Source: JBEKEX01 sp050013615 (GTDB taxonomy: Bacteria > Chloroflexota > Anaerolineae > Anaerolineales > Anaerolineaceae). Taken from it: DNA of 9,268 nt. The DNA lies in NCBI GenBank assembly GCA_050013615.1, contig JBEKEX010000101.1, positions 1 through 9,268 on the forward strand, in the 5' to 3' direction. Below are positions 1-5,884 of the stretch, in pieces. The stretch's first letter is position 1. The number at the start of each line of letters is the position of its first letter. The notes under the pieces are model-generated. The model ran no database searches and was not told where the DNA came from. It worked only from the letters and a program-made list of their open reading frames with translations. Position numbers and translations under genes: made by a program.

Positions 1-284
1 AAGCGGGAGATGAGGATGGCGTCTTCGCTGGGTCTGCCCTCACGCCGGAAGAATGAACCGGGGATACGGCCGCCGGCGTACATACGCTCTTCATATTCGA
101 CGGTGAGCGGGAAGAAGTCCTGGCTCGCCTTGGGTTCTTTCGACATCGTGGCTGCGGCAAATACGACTGTGTCGCCAATGCGCACAGTGACCGCGCCGCC
201 GGCTTGCTGTGCCAGCTTGCCGGTTTCAATAGTAAGCGTCTTACCGCCGATCTCGACGGTATAGACTTTTGATTCGGGTTGCAT
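1..284 (-). CDS. pnp: Polyribonucleotide nucleotidyltransferase (PNPase), N-terminal part, cut by the window edge
   Basis: This encodes the first 94 residues of PNPase, the 3'-to-5' phosphorolytic exoribonuclease of mRNA decay, which works as a trimer with RNA degradation partners in the cytoplasm. The reading frame begins MQPESKVYTVEIGGKTL and continues into the first RNase PH-like domain. The stretch with GDTVVFAAATMS, then the block with YAGGRIPGSFFRREGRPSE and AILISR, is the conserved N-terminal signature of the family. The ATG at 284 is preceded by an AAAAGGG ribosome binding site (294-300) at nine bases. The rest of the protein, usually about 700 residues, lies beyond position 1. It follows rpsO in the same direction, the usual rpsO-pnp order, with a terminator-like hairpin between them. 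The identification is secure. Confidence 0.95.
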   Translation of the reverse strand, partial: MQPESKVYTVEIGGKTLTIETGKLAQQAGGAVTVRIGDTVVFAAATMSKEPKASQDFFPLTVEYEERMYAGGRIPGSFFRREGRPSEDAILISR

Positions 285-414
285 AAGTTTTTTCCCTTTT
301 TTCTTTCCCACTTGGTTAGGGACTGAAAGGTGGCATGGACGAGTTCCATGACAAATTTCAATTCCCAACCCGCGGGAACGATCTAAATTGAACTACGTTT
401 TTCTCTACAATAAA
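285..414 (-). promoter_or_regulatory. pnp 5' leader region with small inverted repeats and a weak promoter candidate
   Basis: The gap between the rpsO hairpin and the pnp start holds no gene. On the minus strand it contains an inverted repeat CATGGA-N5-TCCATG (334-350), a TTCCC/GGGAA pair around a CCCGCGGG palindrome (362-378), and a purine-rich run before the start codon. A weak promoter-like pair, TTGTAG then TTTAGA with a 17-base spacer, lies just after the hairpin. In Escherichia coli the pnp leader folds into hairpins that RNase III and PNPase itself use for autoregulation. A similar role here is only an inference from position. Confidence 0.3.
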
Positions 415-448
415 ACGAGTAGATGGAAGTGCTCGACCATCTACTCGT
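415..448 (-). terminator. Terminator-like hairpin between rpsO and pnp
   Basis: A perfect 12-bp stem (ACGAGTAGATGG paired with CCATCTACTCGT) closes a 10-base loop. It begins seven bases after the rpsO stop codon. On the minus strand it is followed by TTTATTG, a short and imperfect T tract, so it may terminate only partly or act as an RNA processing or stability element. In the well-studied rpsO-pnp operons a leaky terminator and an RNase III site sit in just this place. The plus-strand side has no T tract, so it does not act in the other direction. Confidence 0.62.
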
Positions 449-455
449 CAATTTG

Positions 456-728
456 CTATTTTTGTTGGCGGAGGTTAAGCCGTTCAGCAACTGCAACAAA
501 CTTTTGATAATCTTTGCGGCGCAGGTAGGCCAGTAAGCGGCGCCTTCGGCCGACCATCTTGAGCAGGCCGCGTCGCGATGATTCATCGTGCTGGTTGGCG
601 CGTAAATGCTCGGTGAGCTCGAGGATGCGCTTGGTTAGAATGGCAATTTGAACTTCCGGGGAACCGGTATCGCCTTCATGGGTACGAAAATCTTCAATAA
701 CTTTAGTTTTTTCTTCCTTTGTAATCAT
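456..728 (-). CDS. rpsO: 30S ribosomal protein S15
   Basis: This is a complete 90-residue S15, the primary 16S rRNA-binding protein of the small subunit platform that binds the three-way junction of helices 20, 21 and 22. The hallmark segments are all present: the DTGSPEVQIAILT stretch (residues 20-32), the LTEHL segment, the SSRRGLLKMVGRRRRLLAYL core (50-69), and a basic C-terminus. The residues known to contact rRNA in other S15 proteins (T21, G22, H41, D48, S51) are retained. The ATG at 728 has only a GGAG ribosome binding site at 741-744, twelve bases away, longer than usual, and no better start is seen. Its own promoter candidate and a structured leader lie upstream, and a hairpin then pnp lie downstream. 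The function is certain. Confidence 0.98.
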   Translation of the reverse strand: MITKEEKTKVIEDFRTHEGDTGSPEVQIAILTKRILELTEHLRANQHDESSRRGLLKMVGRRRRLLAYLRRKDYQKFVAVAERLNLRQQK

Positions 729-766
729 GACGTCTGCTAACTCCAGATAAGATTTTGAGCAGGTCG

Positions 767-830
767 CCGGCTTTGCAGCTCGAGGGCTTCACAGCCCAGG
801 GACTTTACAGCCCCAGCCGCAAAGCGGTCC
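767..830 (-). promoter_or_regulatory. rpsO 5' leader with a 16-base-period array of small hairpins
   Basis: In the minus-strand transcript, three successive 16-base units can be aligned: GGGGCTGTAAAGTCCC (814-799), TGGGCTGTGAAGCCCT (798-783) and CGAGCTGCAAAGCCGG (782-767). The first two fold as hairpins with 6-bp (including one G-U pair) and 5-bp stems; the third keeps a 3-bp stem. The loops are GUAA, GUGA and GCAA, all of GNRA type, and lie exactly 16 bases apart. Just upstream is a fourth small hairpin, CCGC-TTT-GCGG (817-827). S15 represses its own mRNA through leader structures in several phyla, so a control role is plausible, but it is inferred from position and fold only. Confidence 0.5.
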
Positions 831-843
831 AGTCAATGGGGCA

Positions 844-872
844 ATTATAACAGAATTTACGCATTTATGATA
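844..872 (-). promoter_or_regulatory. Candidate promoter of rpsO
   Basis: A perfect -10 hexamer TATAAT (849-844 on the minus strand) lies in the gap between the upstream gene and rpsO. With a 17-base spacer the -35 position reads TATCAT (872-867), which is a poor match. Transcription would start near 837, giving a leader of about 108 bases that includes the whole hairpin array. The AT-rich surroundings support it, while the weak -35 lowers confidence. Confidence 0.5.
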
Positions 873-942
873 CGAATTGTAATGATAGATGGATGGCACG
901 CAAACCGCACTTCGAGGCTTGAGACGGTTTTGTAAATCGAAT

Positions 943-1761
943 TCATCTCAGCCCGGAAATTGGCCGGCTTGGCATCAGGCTGCGCAATCTGGCCTGGGTT
1001 GGCGGGTCGAAGCTTGGTAACAAGCGGCGCACCAATCGGCTGGTCGAAGCGTTATCAGATTCTTGCAGCAGGTGTGCCAGAAAAGATGCAGTCTCCACAG
1101 GAGAACATTCGGTGGCGGTCTGGAGGATATTCAGCAGGTCAGCCTGCAGCGCCTGGCTGGGTGACTTGATGGGAGCTTCGAGCAGGCTGAACACTACCGG
1201 CAAATGTCTGGCACCGTTCTCTTCGATTAATGGGATTAGCCCTTCCAAGGCAAGCGTCTGGTGGAAGGCGTCCTTCTGCAGCAGCCAGAATTGCATCAAG
1301 GCCAGCCAACGCTGAGGTTCCTCATTCCGCAGGCGGGTACCAGCGTTGCGTATCATCTCATCGATTACAGCCCGATCTTCATCCGGTTGGCACCATTTCT
1401 CGATGGTCTCGACGATGTGTTCGGTGTGGGAAACCGGTATCTGGCCTAAAAATTTGCCCGCCAGCAAGCGGGTCTCGTAATGGGGAATGCTCCAAAGTGT
1501 CTCGGCGGCGCTAAGGCTGGCCAGTGGGTTGGCTTGTGCCAAACGGCCAAGGCCTAATGTCAGCTCATTAAGCACCAACACTGGGATATGCCCGGCTGGC
1601 AGCCGGCTGGCCGAGGTGACTTCTTTTCCATTTTGGTGAATCTGATCGCCGTAGAAATCGAGCAGTTGCAGCAGGGCTTGTGTAAAGGCTTCCGGCTGGG
1701 TCAGCTTGAAACTCAGTTCCTGGATCTGGGAACGCAAACGGGCAAGTTGTGCGGCTGGCAT
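943..1761 (-). CDS. Uncharacterised alpha-helical, HEAT/DNA-alkylation-repeat-like protein
   Basis: I do not recognise this 272-residue protein with certainty. It is almost entirely alpha-helical by composition, with repeated amphipathic helices, Leu/Ala-rich, and without a signal peptide or membrane segment, so it should be cytoplasmic. The block ETLWSIPHYETRLLAGKFLG (87-106), followed by a W-rich segment (W123, W152, W159), resembles ARM/HEAT-type repeats such as those of AlkD-like DNA alkylation repeat proteins. The W-D-x-x-D catalytic pattern of active AlkD glycosylases is not evident, so enzymatic activity should not be assumed. The chosen ATG at 1761 lies two bases after the proS stop codon (TAA-GT-ATG) and has no clear ribosome binding site, which suggests translational coupling to proS. 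An open frame continues upstream, but there it is only a shadow of proS. Confidence 0.72.
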   Translation of the reverse strand: MPAAQLARLRSQIQELSFKLTQPEAFTQALLQLLDFYGDQIHQNGKEVTSASRLPAGHIPVLVLNELTLGLGRLAQANPLASLSAAETLWSIPHYETRLLAGKFLGQIPVSHTEHIVETIEKWCQPDEDRAVIDEMIRNAGTRLRNEEPQRWLALMQFWLLQKDAFHQTLALEGLIPLIEENGARHLPVVFSLLEAPIKSPSQALQADLLNILQTATECSPVETASFLAHLLQESDNASTSRLVRRLLPSFDPPTQARLRSLMPSRPISGLR

Positions 1762-1763
1762 AC

Positions 1764-3197
1764 TTAATAAGCGCGGGCGAAATACGCTTTTTCCTTGGCC
1801 TCTTCGCCGCAGACGATGCAGTGGCCGGTGCCGCCAGGTTGCTCCATGGAGATGCAGCGGGTGGTGGCTTTGGTGTCTTCCTTGATTTTCGCTTCGCATT
1901 CTTTCTTGCCGCACCACCAAGAAAAGGCCCATCCGTTCTGCATCACTTCCTGGAATTCGGAATAGTCCTTGGGATCGAAAATGTGGGCGTCACGGAAAGT
2001 CCGGGCGTGATCGAAGAGGGCGGCCTGGATGGTGATCAATGTTTCGGCTATCTGCGAGTCGATTTGAGTTTGCGGGACGAAGGATTTACCCTGTTTGCCG
2101 GGCATGTCACGCCGTGCCAGGGCCACGGTGTTCTTTTCTACATCCTTGGGGCCGACTTCGATGCGCAGCGGCACGCCGCGCATCTCCCAATCGTTGAACT
2201 TGAATCCGGGGGTCACGCCCTCGCGGTCATCGACCTTGATACGGAAGGATTTCAATTCCTGGGACAGCTGTTCGACCACGGGCATGACTTTGGACTTCTC
2301 ATCGTCGCTCTTGTAGATGGGGACGATGACGGCTTGAATAGGCGCCAATTTGGGCGGCATGATCAGGCCCTGGTCGTCGCCATGGGTCATGATGATGGCG
2401 CCGATCATGCGGGTAGACATGCCCCACGACGTGGTCCAGCAGAACTGCTGGTTGTTGTTCACATCCAGGTATTGGATGTCGAAAGCTTTGGCAAAATTTT
2501 GTCCCAAGAAGTGCGAAGTGCCGGCCTGCAACGCTTTGGTATCTCCCATCATGGCTTCGATGGAATACGAAGCGATGGCGCCGGCGAATTTTTCCGACTC
2601 GCTCTTCCGCCCAGGGATGACCGGGATGGCTGCGTCATTCATGGCGAAATCGGCGTAGACGTTCAGCATGCGCTGGGTCTCTTCTTCGGCTTCCTTGGCA
2701 CTGGCGTGAGCCGTGTGGCCCTCCTGCCAGTAGAATTCGAGTGTGCGCAGGAACAGGCGTGTGCGCATTTCCCAGCGCACCACGTTGCCCCACTGGTTGA
2801 TCAGCACCGGCAGGTCCCGGTAAGACTTGACCCATTTGGAGTACATGTATCCGATGATGGTCTCAGAAGTGGGGCGCACTACCAGCGGCTCTTCCAGCTT
2901 TTCCCCGCCGCCGATGGTTACCACGGCCAGCTCGGGTGAAAAACCTTCGACGTGTTCCTTCTCTTTTTCGAGGAAGGACATGGGGATCAAAAGTGGGAAA
3001 GCCGCGTTGACATGGCCGGTGGCTTTGAAACGCCGGTCCAGTGATTGTTGGATATTTTCCCACAGTGCCCAGCCGTAAGGACGCACGACCATGCAGCCGC
3101 GCACGGGGGCATAATCGGCCAGTTCGGTGCGCTGAATGAGCTGGTTGTACCATTCGGAAAAATTTTCCGCACGGGTGGGTAACTTTTCGGTGCTCAT
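1764..3197 (-). CDS. proS: Prolyl-tRNA synthetase, archaeal/Thermus type
   Basis: This complete 477-residue class II synthetase attaches proline to tRNA(Pro) in the cytoplasm. The class II motifs are clear: RPTSET (108-113) for ATP/proline binding, motif 2 around residues 141-166 with FLRTLEFYWQEGHTAHA, and motif 3 in the SWGMSTRMIGAIIMTHGDD segment. Then follow an anticodon-binding domain (APIQAVIVPI onward) and a C-terminal zinc-type domain with Cys 429, 434, 460 and 463. The protein ends in Tyr, as is typical of the archaeal/eukaryotic-like ProRS group found in Thermus and many other bacteria. This type lacks the inserted editing domain of the E. coli form. The ATG at 3197 has a GAGGA ribosome binding site (3201-3205) three bases away, rather close. 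A good promoter lies just upstream, and an unknown gene follows after two bases. Confidence 0.97.
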   Translation of the reverse strand: MSTEKLPTRAENFSEWYNQLIQRTELADYAPVRGCMVVRPYGWALWENIQQSLDRRFKATGHVNAAFPLLIPMSFLEKEKEHVEGFSPELAVVTIGGGEKLEEPLVVRPTSETIIGYMYSKWVKSYRDLPVLINQWGNVVRWEMRTRLFLRTLEFYWQEGHTAHASAKEAEEETQRMLNVYADFAMNDAAIPVIPGRKSESEKFAGAIASYSIEAMMGDTKALQAGTSHFLGQNFAKAFDIQYLDVNNNQQFCWTTSWGMSTRMIGAIIMTHGDDQGLIMPPKLAPIQAVIVPIYKSDDEKSKVMPVVEQLSQELKSFRIKVDDREGVTPGFKFNDWEMRGVPLRIEVGPKDVEKNTVALARRDMPGKQGKSFVPQTQIDSQIAETLITIQAALFDHARTFRDAHIFDPKDYSEFQEVMQNGWAFSWWCGKKECEAKIKEDTKATTRCISMEQPGGTGHCIVCGEEAKEKAYFARAY

Positions 3198-3250
3198 GTT
3201 TCCTCAATTCTAACGAAAAAAATGATTGCTGGATGACCTAACGTGACTAG

Positions 3251-3279
3251 ATTCTAGCCGTTTTTCATAGGAAAGGCAA
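3251..3279 (-). promoter_or_regulatory. Promoter of proS
   Basis: On the minus strand TTGCCT (3279-3274) and TAGAAT (3256-3251) are separated by exactly 17 bases. This is a good match to a housekeeping sigma factor promoter, and it lies in the non-coding gap between the LOG-family gene and proS. It would give a leader of about 45-50 bases, too short for a T-box riboswitch, and I see no such structure. proS and the gene after it are therefore probably transcribed from here, with or without read-through from upstream. Confidence 0.65.
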
Positions 3280-3311
3280 AGAAGTTAAATCCTGAAATGG
3301 GGTGGGCACCG

Positions 3312-3887
3312 CTATGCAAGCAATTGCTGCACTTGCTTAAATCCACTCTCGATATCGGGGGCAAACCCCAATAATTTCTGGTCGTGCTCCGGAATGTAGC
3401 CTCCCAATTCGGCGAAATAGTGCTCGAAAGTTGCTTTCCATCCTGGCCCAATGACCAATAGTGGGCGCGGGGACAAAGCGCCGATAATCAACCGGTTCCA
3501 CATCACGCTGACCTCGGCCATGGTGCCTACACCTCCCGGCAGTGCCAGAGCTGCGTCGCAATGCTCGATAAGTGCGTTCAACCTCTCGACCAGAGTGGGG
3601 TAACACCATTCTTCATGCACCCAGGCATTGGCTTTGGTGGGGCGCCAGTGTTCAATCTCTTCGCAGGTAGCGCCGATGACGTGCCCGCCAGCTTCGTTGG
3701 CACCCCGCGATACGGCTTCCATGGTGCCCATATAACCCCCGGTCAGCACGGCATAGCCGGCTTTGCCAACCAAATATCCCAGTTGGTAGGCTTCGAGATA
3801 GGCCGGCTCACCGGGTTTGGGTTTGGATCCGCCAAAGATGGTGATGCGTTGGCGTCCGCCCGCAGGAAGCGTGGGTACGTTGTTCAT
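3312..3887 (-). CDS. LOG-family protein (Rossmann-fold, lysine-decarboxylase-like motif)
   Basis: This 191-residue protein belongs to the LOG/TIGR00730-like family, long mislabelled as 'possible lysine decarboxylase'. Characterised members are cytokinin riboside 5'-monophosphate phosphoribohydrolases or other nucleotide 5'-monophosphate N-glycosidases. The sequence shows an N-terminal Rossmann strand (ITIFGGSKPKPGE, 15-27), the glycine-rich LTGGYMGTMEAVSRGA stretch (48-63), and the diagnostic PGGVGTMAE motif (117-125) of the family's PGGxGTxxE pattern. No signal peptide is present, so it should be cytoplasmic. The ATG at 3887 has AAAGGG ten bases upstream. It follows the MazG-like gene by 47 bases and precedes proS, which has its own promoter. 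The exact substrate cannot be told from sequence; hydrolysis of a purine nucleotide is the family expectation. Confidence 0.86.
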   Translation of the reverse strand: MNNVPTLPAGGRQRITIFGGSKPKPGEPAYLEAYQLGYLVGKAGYAVLTGGYMGTMEAVSRGANEAGGHVIGATCEEIEHWRPTKANAWVHEEWCYPTLVERLNALIEHCDAALALPGGVGTMAEVSVMWNRLIIGALSPRPLLVIGPGWKATFEHYFAELGGYIPEHDQKLLGFAPDIESGFKQVQQLLA

Positions 3888-3934
3888 AGAATGGTTGCCC
3901 TTTCATGTTGCCAGATTGTAACATATTCATTCCA

Positions 3935-4255
3935 CTAGTGTGATGCTCCCTCATCCTGATCCCATTGGCGGGAGAAATTCTGTTTTAATTTGCCCAAAAT
4001 GGCTTGTTCCAGGTCGATCCCGCTGACAGATGCCAACTGCAAGAGGTATAAGGCTACGTCGGCCAATTCGCCAGGCAGCTCATCCGGTTTGGCGCAGCGC
4101 TCCGACCATTGGAAAAGCTCCAGCACTTCATTTACTTCCAGCGAAAGGGAGATGGCCAGGTTGCGCGGCGTCTGCGGCCGCAGGCTGCTGGCGGCATCCC
4201 ATCCTTTTACCGCCACCAGTTCTTGCATCTTTCGAGTAAGTTCTTTGATATCCAT
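3935..4255 (-). CDS. MazG-like nucleotide pyrophosphohydrolase (dCTPP1/RS21-C6 type)
   Basis: This 106-residue single-domain all-alpha NTP pyrophosphohydrolase would convert a (d)NTP, often a modified dCTP in this subgroup, to the monophosphate and pyrophosphate, cleaning the nucleotide pool. The metal-binding pattern is visible as E40-x-x-E43 in SLEVNEVLELFQW and E63-x-x-D66 in GELADVALYLLQL. TPRNLAISLSLE before it and SGIDLEQAILGKLKQNF after it match the dCTPP1-like subgroup more closely than the two-domain MazG of E. coli. An in-frame GTG exists nine codons upstream at 4282, but the ATG at 4255 is preferred because TGAGGT (4261-4266) sits at a good distance in front of it. It follows the GT87-like gene closely and precedes the LOG gene, suggesting one transcript. 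Confidence 0.88.
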   Translation of the reverse strand: MDIKELTRKMQELVAVKGWDAASSLRPQTPRNLAISLSLEVNEVLELFQWSERCAKPDELPGELADVALYLLQLASVSGIDLEQAILGKLKQNFSRQWDQDEGASH

Positions 4256-4260
4256 AATTG

Positions 4261-4266
4261 ACCTCA
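4261..4266 (-). promoter_or_regulatory. Ribosome binding site that fixes the start of the MazG-like gene
   Basis: The minus strand reads TGAGGT here, with the GAGG core six bases before the ATG at 4255. The competing GTG at 4282 has no such site and would lie almost on the stop codon of the preceding gene. Confidence 0.65.
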
Positions 4267-4283
4267 GATTTAAATTCTCCACA

Positions 4284-5522
4284 TCAGGCCACGTTGGGCG
4301 CAGGGATGGCAGTTGGCTTGGATTGCGAGCGATACAGCCAGATCAAAAAGATCAAGTTGTAAAGGATGGGCCATTTATCTGCGGTCGGCAGATACCATTT
4401 ACTGACAACAAAAATAGCCCAGGAGAGCACAAGAGGGATGAACCAAAAGATTGCAGTCTGTCGGGTGGGTTTTGTCCCCTGGGTGGCTGCCCAGCAGGCC
4501 AACGGCACCAGAAAGCTTAGCTGTTCGTAGGAGATGCCATGCAGATGGAAGAAATAGGTCAGGAACCCAGCCCAGGCGAACAAGAACAGGTCGCTCAAGC
4601 TTCCTCGCCACCATTTGCGGAGCAGTATGAACGAGAGCAGTACAGCTGCCAGGGCTGCAAGAAGCGTAATGATCAAGGCGATACTCCCAGGCATGATCTC
4701 CGCTAGTAGCTGGTTGATGGCCGGGCTGCTTTGCACATAGCGAGAATATTCTCCCACGCGGGCGATCCATTGCGCCGGCCAGGCGGGCACCAGTAGGAAC
4801 GAGATTCCCAACATGACGGCAAAAGCGGCGAAAAAGCTGCCGATCAGCCAACGATATTGCCTGCGCCAGCTTACCAGCAGGACGATGATGCCCAGGAGCC
4901 AGATGAATTGGGGTTTGCAAGTGCTCCAGGCCAGGCAAATGCCCATGATCCCCTGCAGCCAATGGGAAGGGGTATGGCGTTCGATGAACCAGCCATAAAA
5001 GAAGAGCAAAAAGGTGCCGATGATGACCACGAAGTTTCCCAACAGAATGCCAAAGGTGACCGGATAGAGCAGCAAGTAAGTGAAGACGAGCCACTTGGGT
5101 GCGTGGGCAAACGCGAAGAAGAAAGCGGCAATGATCAGCAGAACGTTCAAAGCCATCCAGTAGGCTTCGGCCCAACCGTAGTCCATCCAAGCCACCGGAA
5201 GCAACGCCAGCATGCTGTAGGGCGGATAGGCAAACGCCACCTGGTCCTGGTCCGGGGTGGCCGGCCTGCCATAGATGCCAAGCTGTGATTCCAGTGTGAC
5301 TTCTGCGCTATAAGGGTTTTTCCCTTCCACAAACGTCGCGCGTGTTGCCAGCCAAAACGTGTAAAAATCCGCTCCCATGGGTTTTGGACCCAAAACTGCG
5401 TGCAACAGGGCCGTGAAAACTGCTAGCAGGGCGACGAAGAATAAGATCCAACTGGCAACTTTGAAAGTGGCAGATTGGCTTTTTTCAGAAGGGGATGCTG
5501 GAGATGTGGCTGGGGTCATCAT
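4284..5522 (-). CDS. Polytopic membrane protein of the DUF2029/GT87 glycosyltransferase type
   Basis: This 412-residue integral membrane protein has about nine to eleven hydrophobic segments. The first is near residues 24-45, and later ones lie around 122-142, 144-180, 190-218, 225-248, 280-302, 312-345 and 357-398. Between the first and second segments are a short acidic loop with GADFYTFWLATRATFVEGKNPYS (50-72) and FAYPPYSMLALLP (97-109). These match the GT87/DUF2029 pattern of a DF motif, G-x-NPY and YPP. KPQF (203-206) matches the later conserved K-P element. The known GT87 members, such as mycobacterial PimE, are polyprenyl-phosphate-mannose-dependent mannosyltransferases, but most bacterial members are uncharacterised. 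Two adjacent ATG codons (5522 and 5519) could start it, and the ribosome binding site is weak. It follows the small upstream gene by 19 bases. The sugar and acceptor are unknown. Confidence 0.82.
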   Translation of the reverse strand: MMTPATSPASPSEKSQSATFKVASWILFFVALLAVFTALLHAVLGPKPMGADFYTFWLATRATFVEGKNPYSAEVTLESQLGIYGRPATPDQDQVAFAYPPYSMLALLPVAWMDYGWAEAYWMALNVLLIIAAFFFAFAHAPKWLVFTYLLLYPVTFGILLGNFVVIIGTFLLFFYGWFIERHTPSHWLQGIMGICLAWSTCKPQFIWLLGIIVLLVSWRRQYRWLIGSFFAAFAVMLGISFLLVPAWPAQWIARVGEYSRYVQSSPAINQLLAEIMPGSIALIITLLAALAAVLLSFILLRKWWRGSLSDLFLFAWAGFLTYFFHLHGISYEQLSFLVPLACWAATQGTKPTRQTAIFWFIPLVLSWAIFVVSKWYLPTADKWPILYNLIFLIWLYRSQSKPTAIPAPNVA

Positions 5523-5541
5523 GGGAGAGAATAGCCCAATT

Positions 5542-5775
5542 TCACTTATTCCCGGCTTTACCGGTTAGCTTTTGCCTGATAGTAACCAGAGCAATATGAG
5601 CCGATGAACGCTGTTCGTCGAGCCAACCTTCTTCCGTCATCATGTGATTCAAGTGGTCGATGACAGCTTTCTGGCCGGCCGTGTCCAGCGAATCGAAGGC
5701 TTGTTTGATCTGCTGTGGTTCCCGCGAGAGTAGGGCATCCCACAGCTTTTCCAAGGGATCGATGAAAGTTGGCAT
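5542..5775 (-). CDS. Small uncharacterised protein, 77 residues
   Basis: I do not recognise this protein. It reads MPTFIDPLEKLWDALLSREP and continues as a soluble, mostly helical chain with acidic and basic residues mixed. It has no membrane segment, signal peptide or cysteine. The composition and regular helix pattern suggest a small helical domain, possibly a partner of another protein. The ATG at 5775 is chosen because the protein looks well formed from there, although there is no clear ribosome binding site. A GTG at 5811 in the same frame would add twelve residues (MTRSLSYDTLKR), but it lies against the palindrome at 5813-5826. The gene is the first of the run ahead of the GT87-like gene, 19 bases away, and lies directly after a strong terminator, so its promoter must be in the short gap. 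Confidence 0.68.
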   Translation of the reverse strand: MPTFIDPLEKLWDALLSREPQQIKQAFDSLDTAGQKAVIDHLNHMMTEEGWLDEQRSSAHIALVTIRQKLTGKAGNK

Positions 5776-5812
5776 GCGCTTAAGCGTATCATAAGAAAGC
5801 GAACGTGTCACG

Positions 5813-5826
5813 CCGGTAATTACCGG
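5813..5826. repeat. Perfect 14-base palindrome upstream of the small gene
   Basis: The sequence CCGGTAATTACCGG reads the same on both strands. It lies in the roughly 70-base gap between the terminator of the EF-G-like gene and the start of the small gene, where the promoter of the four-gene run must be. This is the place and form of a dimeric repressor or activator site. No clear -35/-10 pair can be set around it (TATGAT at 5792-5787 is a possible -10), so operator function is a suggestion only. Confidence 0.4.
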
Positions 5827-5845
5827 AATTAAGGATCATGCAATT

Positions 5846-5878
5846 AAATAAAAAAGGAGCCGTCTTTCGGCTCCTTTT
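5846..5878 (-). terminator. Intrinsic terminator of the EF-G-like gene
   Basis: The stem AAAAGGAGCCG pairs with CGGCTCCTTTT over 11 bases around a five-base loop (5852-5878). On the minus strand its 3' arm runs into TTTTTTATTT. It begins six bases after the stop codon of the EF-G-like gene. This is a textbook intrinsic terminator. The plus-strand side also ends in TTTT, so it could work weakly in the other direction, but no plus-strand gene needs it. Confidence 0.92.
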
Positions 5879-5884
5879 AATGGG

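Noticed and set aside
902..930. Inverted repeat AAACCG/CGGTTT after the helical-repeat gene, considered as its terminator
   Set aside because: The stem is only six bases with a 17-base loop, and no T tract follows on the minus strand.
1762..1932. Upstream extension of the helical-repeat protein frame into proS
   Set aside because: The added 57 residues are Arg/His-rich shadow sequence of proS; the ATG just after the proS stop gives a natural N-terminus.
1749..2939. A 396-codon open frame on the plus strand
   Set aside because: It lies antisense to proS, has a low-complexity His/Gly/Asp-rich translation with no domain, and is explained by the codon pattern of proS on the other strand.
3198..3311. 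T-box riboswitch ahead of proS
   Set aside because: The gap is about 114 bases, the expected leader is under 50, and no T-box sequence or terminator/antiterminator pair is visible.
3905..3924. ATGTT/AACAT inverted repeat and TACAAT element before the LOG gene, considered as operator and promoter
   Set aside because: The repeat is only five bases and no -35 hexamer stands at the right distance; read-through from the MazG-like gene explains expression.
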